From contig CAUWCT010000081.1 of the NCBI GenBank assembly GCA_963557065.1, positions 1 to 10,798 of the forward strand: 10,798 bases of DNA. The letters run 5' to 3'. The notes beneath the pieces are model-generated. The model worked only from the letters and a program-made list of their open reading frames with translations. It was not told the origin of the DNA and ran no database searches. A program made the position numbers and the translations under genes. Below, in pieces: positions 1 to 4,640 of the stretch; position 1 is the first letter of the stretch; every line of letters begins with the position of its first letter. This DNA is from UMGS1370 sp963557065. GTDB taxonomy: Bacteria; Bacillota; Clostridia; Lachnospirales; Lachnospiraceae.

Positions 1-21
1 GAGTTTTTCTGTCTGAATCTT

Positions 22-70
22 CATAGGGCGGACGCCAGACGCTTCTTGTCCGCTATGGGCGGGCAAGAAG
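22..70. repeat. Overlapping inverted repeats upstream of rpsF
   Basis: Two hairpins share the bases 48-53. Bases 42-53 pair with 59-70 over 12 bp (one G-T wobble) around a 5-base loop. Alternatively 22-33 pairs with 48-57 over 10 bp with a two-base bulge (27-28). Neither is followed by a T run on either strand, so I do not call a terminator. It lies upstream of the rpsF promoter and would belong to a transcript entering from the left, or be an intergenic repeat. Function unknown. Confidence 0.45.
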
Positions 71-112
71 ATGTATGGCTGAACTGTTATCCAAAAAACC
101 ATGAAAAAGGTC

Positions 113-141
113 TTGCATTCCATGAAAAAATTTGATAAGAT
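113..141 (+). promoter_or_regulatory. Sigma-A promoter of rpsF-ssb-rpsR
   Basis: TTGCAT (113-118) and TAAGAT (136-141) are separated by exactly 17 bases, with a predicted start near 148. A perfect TATAAT also occurs at 159-164 but has no -35 partner at a normal distance. A start from it, near 171, would drop the left arm of the leader structure. The first pair is therefore preferred. Confidence 0.65.
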
Positions 142-163
142 ACTAATCTGTGACATATTATAA

Positions 164-210
164 TCCTTGCTCCCGTCATGAAGAGACAGGGGCCAGAGAC
201 CACAAGGAGG
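164..210 (+). promoter_or_regulatory. Structured rpsF leader, candidate S6:S18 autoregulatory element
   Basis: TCCTTG (164-169) is complementary to CAAGGA (203-208), which covers part of the AAGGAGG ribosome binding site at 204-210. Inside this helix a second stem pairs 171-177 with 185-192 (one bulged A at 188) around a 7-base loop and includes a CCCG. Leaders of rpsF in many bacteria bind the S6:S18 complex through a structured CCG-containing element. This hairpin sits in the right place and could hide the ribosome binding site, but I could not match the published consensus base by base. Confidence 0.4.
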
Positions 211-219
211 TAAAGCAAG

Positions 220-507
220 ATGAACAAGTACGAGTTAGCAGTTGTTCTGAATGTGAAGCTGGAAGACGAAGAGAGAGCAGCAGTAATCGAAAAGGTGAAA
301 GGATATATCACCCGTTTCGGCGGTACTGTAACCAACGTGGATGAATGGGGTAAGAAGAGACTGGCTTACGAGATTCAGAAAGCCAAAGAAGCTTACTATT
401 ACTTTATCCAGTTTGAAAGCGATGCTGTCTGCCCAAATGAAGTAGAAGCTCACGTTCGTATTATGGAACCAGTTATCAGATACTTAATCGTTAAGCAGGA
501 AGCTTAA
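220..507 (+). CDS. rpsF: 30S ribosomal protein S6
   Basis: This 95-residue protein has the full length of bacterial S6. The N-terminal start MNKYELAVVLN is the first strand of the ferredoxin-like fold. The central DEWGKKRLAYEI stretch (about residues 41-52) and the C-terminal helix ending in RYLIVKQEA are typical of the family. S6 binds 16S rRNA as a heterodimer with S18 in the platform of the small subunit, and the S18 gene lies two genes downstream. The ATG at 220 is preceded by AAGGAGG at 204-210, so the start is secure; an out-of-frame ORF across this region is a shadow. The gene is first in the rpsF-ssb-rpsR cluster, an order conserved in many Firmicutes, and its leader may carry S6:S18 feedback control. 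Nothing is missing or odd in the protein. Confidence 0.97.
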   Translation: MNKYELAVVLNVKLEDEERAAVIEKVKGYITRFGGTVTNVDEWGKKRLAYEIQKAKEAYYYFIQFESDAVCPNEVEAHVRIMEPVIRYLIVKQEA

Positions 508-540
508 TTAGTATCAGCAAGTAATAGAAAGAGTGATCGC

Positions 541-1017
541 ATGAACAGAGTTATCCTTATGGGAAGATTGACAAGAGATCCGGAGGTAAGATACTCCCAG
601 GGTGAGAGAACCATGGCTATTGCCAGATATACTCTTGCCGTTGACCGCAGAGGCCGCAGAAGTCAGGATGGAAATGAGCAGAGCGCAGATTTTATCCAGT
701 GTGTGGCATTTGATCGGGCAGGCGAATTTGCAGAAAAGTATTTCCGCCAGGGTATGAGAGTGCTGGTATCCGGACGTATCCAGACTGGTAGCTATGTCAA
801 CAGAGACGGTCAGAAAGTTTATACCACTGATGTCATCGTAGATGACCAGGAATTCGCTGACAGCAAGGGCGCAGCGTCTGATATGAGCGGTTATCAGAAT
901 GCCGGAGGGTATCAGCAGCCGGCTCAGGCTCAGAGACCTGCACCATCCAGTGCGATCGGCGATGGATTTATGAACATTCCGGATGGAGTGGAGGACGAGG
1001 GCTTACCATTTAACTAA
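541..1017 (+). CDS. ssb: Single-stranded DNA-binding protein
   Basis: The 158-residue product is a bacterial SSB. It coats single-stranded DNA during replication, recombination and repair, and recruits partners through its C-terminal tail. Residues 1-105 form the OB-fold, starting with the hallmark MNRVILMGRLTRDPE and containing FIQCVAFDRAGEFAEKYFRQG. Residues 108-145 are a low-complexity linker rich in G, Q, P, A and S. The end is an acidic tail, VEDEGLPFN, in which the usual final Pro-Phe is followed by one extra Asn. The gene starts 33 bases after rpsF. Its ribosome binding site is weak (AGAAAGAG around 526-533), so part of its translation may depend on rpsF upstream. It lies between the genes for S6 and S18, as in Bacillus, which ties its supply to that of the ribosome. 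Confidence 0.97.
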   Translation: MNRVILMGRLTRDPEVRYSQGERTMAIARYTLAVDRRGRRSQDGNEQSADFIQCVAFDRAGEFAEKYFRQGMRVLVSGRIQTGSYVNRDGQKVYTTDVIVDDQEFADSKGAASDMSGYQNAGGYQQPAQAQRPAPSSAIGDGFMNIPDGVEDEGLPFN

Positions 1018-1054
1018 GCCTTGATTTCACCAAGTTTAAAAGGAGGACACACCA

Positions 1055-1321
1055 ATGGCATTTAATAAAGGTGATAAAGCTGATGCTAGACCAAGAAGAA
1101 GCGGCGGCATGCGCAGAAGAAAAAAAGTATGTGTATTCTGTGGAGATAAGAACGGCACAATCGATTACAAAGATGTAAACAAGTTAAAGAGATACGTATC
1201 CGAGAGAGGTAAGATTCTTCCCAGAAGAATTACCGGCAACTGCGCAAAGCATCAGAGAGCATTGACTGTAGCGATTAAGCGCGCTCGTCATATTGCACTC
1301 ATGCCGTATGTTTGCGAATAG
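1055..1321 (+). CDS. rpsR: 30S ribosomal protein S18, zinc-binding (C+) form
   Basis: The 88-residue protein is full-length S18, the S6 partner in the 30S platform. The N-terminal 24 residues are basic and disordered-looking (many Arg and Lys, RRRKK before the first Cys). Cys26 and Cys29 (CVFC) and Cys63 and His66 (CAKH) form a potential four-ligand metal site. This places it in the cysteine-containing class of S18, whereas many bacteria have a zinc-free version. The core VNKLKRYVSERGKILPRRITG is characteristic of the family. The ATG at 1055 follows a very strong AAAAGGAGG (1038-1046). It is the last gene of the cluster, and a terminator begins 13 bases after its stop. The zinc ligands suggest that its function could depend on zinc supply, which is an inference. 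Confidence 0.97.
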   Translation: MAFNKGDKADARPRRSGGMRRRKKVCVFCGDKNGTIDYKDVNKLKRYVSERGKILPRRITGNCAKHQRALTVAIKRARHIALMPYVCE

Positions 1322-1334
1322 GACATAGTAGAAT

Positions 1335-1366
1335 GCCCTGGAAGTTAGGATTTCCAGGGCTTTTTT
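1335..1366 (+). terminator. Rho-independent terminator after rpsR
   Basis: GCCCTGGAA (1335-1343) pairs perfectly with TTCCAGGGC (1352-1360) around an 8-base loop and is followed directly by six T (1361-1366). It ends the rpsF-ssb-rpsR unit and isolates it from the HU promoter 22 bases downstream. Confidence 0.93.
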
Positions 1367-1388
1367 GACCTCAGAAGCAGAAAAAACC

Positions 1389-1417
1389 TTGACAAATAAA
1401 ACAGAAACAGATATAAA
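1389..1417 (+). promoter_or_regulatory. Sigma-A promoter of HU-rqcP
   Basis: A consensus TTGACA (1389-1394) and TATAAA (1412-1417) are separated by 17 bases. The predicted start is near 1424, giving an untranslated leader of about 60 bases before the HU start codon. The near-perfect match fits the high expression expected of HU. Confidence 0.8.
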
Positions 1418-1484
1418 TGATAGGTACAGATGACAAAACGCCGTTAGGCAGCAAGAGAGATTGATTTTTAGGAGGAAAACTAAA

Positions 1485-1760
1485 ATGAATAAGACCGAAT
1501 TAATTACAGCAGTAGCTGAGAAGGCAGAGATTTCCAAGAAAGATGCAGAGAAGGCTATCAAGGCTTTCACTGATGCAGTAGCAGAAGAATTAGTAAAAGG
1601 CGGAAAGGTACAGTTAGTTGGTTTCGGTACTTTCGAGGTTGGCGAGAGAGCAGCCAGAGAAGGCCGTAATCCAAAGAGCGGCGAGACTATGACAATTCCG
1701 GCTTCCAGAACTCCTAAGTTCAAAGCTGGTAAGGCATTAAAGGATCAGGTGAACGCATAA
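1485..1760 (+). CDS. hup: HU family DNA-binding protein
   Basis: This 91-residue protein is a histone-like HU, a nucleoid protein that binds DNA as a dimer with little sequence preference and bends it. Residues 1-40 are the helical dimerisation part (MNKTELITAVAEKAEISKKD...). GFGTF at 46-50 is the conserved turn into the beta arms. Residues 51-75 form the DNA-embracing arm, with RNPKSGE at 61-67; Pro63 is the residue that intercalates in this family. The basic C-terminal helix FKAGKALKDQV completes the fold. An in-frame TTG at 1461 would add eight residues, but AGGAGG at 1470-1475 lies between it and the ATG at 1485, which is therefore the start. The gene is followed four bases later by rqcP, as in many clostridia. 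Confidence 0.96.
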   Translation: MNKTELITAVAEKAEISKKDAEKAIKAFTDAVAEELVKGGKVQLVGFGTFEVGERAAREGRNPKSGETMTIPASRTPKFKAGKALKDQVNA

Positions 1761-1764
1761 TTCC

Positions 1765-2004
1765 ATGAGATTGGACAAATTTTTAAAGGTGTCCCGCCTT
1801 ATTAAGCGCCGTACAGTGGCGAATGAGGCCTGTGATGCCGGCCGCATTTTGGTCAATGGAAAGGTTGCAAAAGCATCTTTAAATGTAAAATGCGGAGACT
1901 GTATAGAGATTCAGTTCGGAAGCAAATCGGTAAAGGTTGAGGTGCTGGATGTACAGGAGACAGTAAAGAAAGATGAGGCAAAAGAACTTTACCGATATTT
2001 ATAA
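1765..2004 (+). CDS. rqcP: S4-domain RNA-binding protein RqcP (YabO/Hsp15-like)
   Basis: The 79-residue product is almost entirely one S4 RNA-binding domain: MRLDKFLKVSRLIKRRTVANEACDAGRILVNG over residues 1-32, then the basic strand-rich half. In Bacillus subtilis the protein at this place in the gene order (YabO, renamed RqcP) binds the obstructed 50S subunit. With RqcH it extends stalled nascent chains with alanine tails that mark them for degradation, so a role in ribosome quality control is likely here by homology and synteny. The ATG at 1765 lies four bases after the HU stop. The only plausible ribosome binding site, around CAGGTGA (1746-1752), is inside HU, so translation is probably coupled. 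The E. coli homologue Hsp15 has a longer C-terminal extension that is absent here. Confidence 0.88.
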   Translation: MRLDKFLKVSRLIKRRTVANEACDAGRILVNGKVAKASLNVKCGDCIEIQFGSKSVKVEVLDVQETVKKDEAKELYRYL

Positions 2005-2016
2005 TCAATTTTGCCT

Positions 2017-2045
2017 GCATAAAGCGGATAACCTTCTAATATACT
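2017..2045 (+). promoter_or_regulatory. Candidate sigma-E promoter of yabP
   Basis: GCATAAA (2017-2023) fits the -35 pattern kmATA, and AATATACT (2038-2045) matches 6 of 8 positions of the spoIID-type -10 CATACACT. The intervening 14 bases are the spacing seen in that promoter. Sigma-E control of yabP-yabQ is established in B. subtilis; the assignment here is inferred from a degenerate match. The predicted start, near 2052, lies inside the loop of the hairpin at 2030-2078. Confidence 0.35.
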
Positions 2046-2082
2046 TAAACAAGCAGCAGATAAGTATATTAGGAGGTTTTTT
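2030..2082 (+). terminator. Terminator-like hairpin covering the yabP ribosome binding site
   Basis: Bases 2030-2047 pair with 2061-2078 over 18 bp with a single G-T wobble (2035-2073), around a 13-base loop. The right arm contains AGGAGG (2071-2076), the yabP ribosome binding site. The stem runs into a T run at 2077-2082, as in an intrinsic terminator. A transcript from HU-rqcP would either stop here or carry a hidden ribosome binding site. The stem is AT-rich apart from its base, so termination may be partial. Confidence 0.65.
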
Positions 2083-2083
2083 A

Positions 2084-2368
2084 ATGGAAGAAAAGCTGGG
2101 CGGGCGGGCGCATAAATTATTCCTTCAAAACAGGGGAAATGCCAGTATTACCGGAGTGACGGATGTGGTTTCCTTTGATGAGGGACAGGTAATTTTGGAT
2201 ACAGATATGGGACTTTTGACAGTAAAAGGGAAGGGACTTCATGTAAGCAGGCTTACCATTGAAAAGGGAGAGGTGGATGTGGACGGCACAGTAGACAGTT
2301 TGTCTTATTCTTCCAATGAATCTTTAAGAAAGGCCGGAGAATCTATGTTTTCCCGGCTGTTTAAATAG
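2084..2368 (+). CDS. yabP: Sporulation protein YabP (YabP/YqfC family)
   Basis: The 94-residue protein belongs to the small YabP/YqfC family found in endospore formers. It has an N-terminal segment MEEKLGGRAHKLFLQNRG, then a mostly beta-strand body typical of the family (ITGVTDVVSFDEGQVILDTD, then GLLTVKGKGLHVSRL and a VDG turn). In Bacillus, yabP is expressed in the mother cell under sigma-E; its molecular role is unclear. I chose ATG 2084 because it sits 7 bases after AGGAGG; an in-frame ATG at 1973 would overlap rqcP and adds 37 residues unlike the family. It is the first of two sporulation genes, eight bases before yabQ, and its translation is probably controlled by the hairpin over its ribosome binding site. 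Confidence 0.9.
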   Translation: MEEKLGGRAHKLFLQNRGNASITGVTDVVSFDEGQVILDTDMGLLTVKGKGLHVSRLTIEKGEVDVDGTVDSLSYSSNESLRKAGESMFSRLFK

Positions 2369-2376
2369 GCGTCGGT

Positions 2377-2769
2377 ATGGATGGATTGCTGCGGGAAGTA
2401 CAGCTTACAGGACTTAGTCTGTTTACAGGAGTCTGGCTGATGATGAGTTATGATATTTTGCGGGTAGTTCGGATATTTATCCGTCACAGCAGCTTTTGGA
2501 TGGGGACAGAAGATTTTCTGTATTGGATATATGCAGGGTTCATTTCTTTTCTTCTGCTCTATCAGGAAAACGATGGAAATATCAGGGCTTATATGATTGC
2601 GGGGATTTTTGTGGGAATGGTCGCGTACGATCGACTTTTCAGTCAAATTTACATAAAACTATTGAAAAAAGCAGTTGAATGGATTAGAATGAAAGTATCT
2701 GGGTATCGGGTTAGAAATGAGGAAAAAAGTGAGAGCAACAAAACGGTCACGAGCACAGAAAAAAGATAA
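2377..2769 (+). CDS. yabQ: Spore cortex biosynthesis protein YabQ
   Basis: The 130-residue product is a small membrane protein with hydrophobic segments near residues 10-28, 46-62 and 70-86. They are followed by a basic, Lys- and Ser-rich cytoplasmic-looking tail (residues 95-130). Size, topology, motifs such as LMMSYDILRVVRIF and position directly after yabP match YabQ. In B. subtilis YabQ is made in the mother cell under sigma-E, localises to the outer forespore membrane and is required for cortex formation. The start at 2377 follows yabP by eight bases with only a poor ribosome binding site, which suggests coupling to yabP. The last 53 bases also encode the start of divIC in another frame, and the tail is the least conserved-looking part of the protein. 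A likely sigma-A promoter for divIC lies inside the gene (2662-2690). Confidence 0.85.
   Translation: MDGLLREVQLTGLSLFTGVWLMMSYDILRVVRIFIRHSSFWMGTEDFLYWIYAGFISFLLLYQENDGNIRAYMIAGIFVGMVAYDRLFSQIYIKLLKKAVEWIRMKVSGYRVRNEEKSESNKTVTSTEKR
2662..2690 (+). promoter_or_regulatory. Candidate sigma-A promoter of divIC inside yabQ
   Basis: TTGAAA (2662-2667) and TAGAAT (2685-2690), each 5 of 6 to consensus, are separated by 17 bases. The predicted start, near 2697, is about 20 bases before the divIC start codon. This would supply the division gene during growth, independently of the sporulation genes before it. Inferred from sequence only. Confidence 0.55.
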
Positions 2770-3052
2770 ATGGGGCAATCGGATGGCAATGCTGGGAGTT
2801 ACTATGGTAGTGCTTAGTCTTGCTCTGGTTGTGAATATAAAGGGAAGTTCTCTAAAGTCTATTGACCGCGAGTATCAGATTCGTCTGGACAGCCTGAACG
2901 AGATAAAGGAACAGGAAGAGAAGCGGGCCCAGGAGTTAGAAGAAGAGCGTAAATATGTCCAGACAAAAGAATATATAAAAGAAGTAGCAAAAGAAAAGCT
3001 GGGATTAGTAGATCCGGATGAGATTTTATTAAAACCCGGCAACACCGAATAA
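2717..3052 (+). CDS. divIC: Septum formation initiator DivIC/FtsB family protein
   Basis: The 111-residue protein has the layout of DivIC/FtsL/FtsB bitopic division proteins: a strongly basic cytoplasmic N-terminus (1-22), one membrane segment (about 24-41) and an extracytoplasmic coiled coil rich in Glu and Lys (about 45-82). The conserved C-terminal block follows, with YIKEVAKEKLGLV at 86-98 then DPDEILLK. In the divisome DivIC forms a complex with FtsL and DivIB that activates septal wall synthesis. The start at 2717 overlaps yabQ by 53 bases and lacks a strong ribosome binding site (GGG near 2708). The in-frame ATG at 2783 would remove the basic residues that set topology, so 2717 is preferred. 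In Bacillus the same position downstream of yabQ is occupied by divIC. Confidence 0.88.
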   Translation: MRKKVRATKRSRAQKKDKWGNRMAMLGVTMVVLSLALVVNIKGSSLKSIDREYQIRLDSLNEIKEQEEKRAQELEEERKYVQTKEYIKEVAKEKLGLVDPDEILLKPGNTE

Positions 3053-3063
3053 AAGATGCGTCT

Positions 3064-3131
3064 TTTGTCGGAAAATTTGAAGGATTTCTCTGCTTTAATT
3101 GACAAATATTTCCCTCCAGCTTGTATATAAT
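3064..3131 (+). promoter_or_regulatory. Spo0A-type promoter of spoIIE with 21-bp spacer
   Basis: TTGACA (3099-3104) and TATAAT (3126-3131) are both perfect consensus boxes but are 21 bases apart instead of 17. The B. subtilis spoIIE promoter has this spacing and is activated by phosphorylated Spo0A. Two sequences fit the 0A box TTTGTCRAA at 8 of 9 positions: TTTGTCGGA at 3064-3072 on the + strand, and TTTGTCAAT on the - strand at 3098-3106, overlapping the -35. The predicted start is near 3138, leaving about 20 bases before the GTG. Confidence 0.75.
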
Positions 3132-3157
3132 GTTACACAGGTTAGGAGGGATTTTTT

Positions 3158-4570
3158 GTGCTTTTAAAACAGAAACCGGTACATCCGGATATGGCGGATG
3201 TAAATGTATATACAGCAAACAGGCTGAGTGAGATGGCCGCTTCTTTAAGTCAGCTGGCAAGGGCGTTTTCAGATGATGGGGAAGATGGCCGTTTATCCAA
3301 AGAAGATGCGAGGACGGCAATGCAGACCGCGGCATCTATGGTATGTGGAGACTGTAAAAGATGCAGTCTGCCGTCCGATTGTGAAAATGGAGACAGCTAT
3401 TATTTATACTATCTTCTCAGAGCATTTGAGCAGAATGGAAAGATACGGGATGAGGACATGCCCAGAATTTTTCTGGAAACCTGCGCCAGAAGAGAGACTT
3501 ACATGCAGCAGCTCAACCGCAATCTGGGGCGCGCCACAATGAATCTGACCTGGAAAAACCGTTTTTTAGAGAGCCGGGATGCAGTGATTGTACAGTTTCG
3601 GGAACTGGCTCTGATTCTGGAAGAATTTTCTCGCCAGATGTCGGCGGCCCGCAATGTAACAGAGGAATGGGCGGACGATATTCGCAGAGCATTCAGACGG
3701 CGCAGGGCGGCAGTGGATAATCTTTTAGTGCTGGAATATGAAAATAAGCGGAGAGAAGCGTATCTGACTGTTCATATGACATGCAGCGCCTGCATGACGG
3801 CCAGCGAGGCGGCAGGGATTATGACCAGGATTATGGACGGACAGGAATGGCATGCTGCGAAAGACAGCCGAAGCGTTATTGGGCAGCAGTCTTCCGTTAT
3901 CCGTCTGGTGGAAACAGGAAGCTATCAGATGCTGTACGGTGTAGCCTGGACTCCCAAACAGGGACAGGAAGTATCAGGGGATAACTATACGTTTGGGCAG
4001 AATCCGGACGGACAGGTGATTATGAGTCTGTCTGACGGGATGGGAAGCGGGCCGACAGCATCAAAAGAAAGCAGAAAGGTAATTGAACTGACAGAACAGC
4101 TTTTGGAAACCGGTTTTTCGGCCAGGGCTGCATTAAAGTTAGTCAATACGGTACTGCTGCTTACAGGAAATGAGCAGCATCCGGCTACATTGGATCTGTG
4201 CTGCATTGATCTGAACACAGGGGTTTTGGAAGCTATGAAACTGGGAGCAGCGGCTACTTTTGTTAAAACCGGGGAAGGAGTAGAACTTTTGCAGGCCTGT
4301 GATGTCCCCATGGGAGTGTTAAATCCTATAGAACCAGTGCTGCTGTCCAGAAAACTCTGGGACAACAACCGGATTATTATGGTCAGCGACGGAGTGCTGG
4401 ATGGACTGCCGGGAGAAGACAAAGAAAGTGTTCTTCGGGAATTTTTAGAGATGCAGCCGTTTTGTCCGCCGAAAGAGCTGGCGGGGCGGGTGTTGGAATT
4501 TGCCTGTTCTTTTGAAGAGGAAATACGGGATGATATGACAGTGCTGGCAGCCGGAATCTGGAAAAAATAG
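3158..4570 (+). CDS. spoIIE: SpoIIE-family PP2C phosphatase lacking the membrane domain
   Basis: The 470-residue product matches the soluble part of SpoIIE, the serine phosphatase that dephosphorylates SpoIIAA and so activates sigma-F in the forespore. Residues 1-235 resemble the central regulatory region, including Cys63, Cys66, Cys69 and Cys75 (CGDCKRC plus C75) and a second pair at Cys209 and Cys212. Residues 250-470 are the PP2C domain, with the acidic metal ligands of the family all visible: Asp275 (SGDNY), Asp293 (LSDGMGSG), Asp411 (VSDGV) and Asp459 (RDDMT). B. subtilis SpoIIE has 827 residues with about ten membrane helices at the N-terminus; here there are none. GTG 3158 lies 8 bases after AGGAGG (3144-3149) and just downstream of a well-formed promoter, so the short form is genuine rather than a wrong start. 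The yabR gene found before spoIIE in Bacillus is absent. Confidence 0.9.
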   Translation: MLLKQKPVHPDMADVNVYTANRLSEMAASLSQLARAFSDDGEDGRLSKEDARTAMQTAASMVCGDCKRCSLPSDCENGDSYYLYYLLRAFEQNGKIRDEDMPRIFLETCARRETYMQQLNRNLGRATMNLTWKNRFLESRDAVIVQFRELALILEEFSRQMSAARNVTEEWADDIRRAFRRRRAAVDNLLVLEYENKRREAYLTVHMTCSACMTASEAAGIMTRIMDGQEWHAAKDSRSVIGQQSSVIRLVETGSYQMLYGVAWTPKQGQEVSGDNYTFGQNPDGQVIMSLSDGMGSGPTASKESRKVIELTEQLLETGFSARAALKLVNTVLLLTGNEQHPATLDLCCIDLNTGVLEAMKLGAAATFVKTGEGVELLQACDVPMGVLNPIEPVLLSRKLWDNNRIIMVSDGVLDGLPGEDKESVLREFLEMQPFCPPKELAGRVLEFACSFEEEIRDDMTVLAAGIWKK

Positions 4571-4640
4571 CAACCGTTCAAGAAGATGCAGGGCTGAGTT
4601 GTTACAAAACATGGTAATCAGCAAAGACTGTGAGGAAATG

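Noticed and set aside
3051..3066. AAAAGA/TCTTTT inverted repeat after divIC as a terminator
   Set aside because: The stem is only 6 bp of A-T-rich pairs with a 4-base loop and no T run after it; it more likely just adjoins the 0A-like box.
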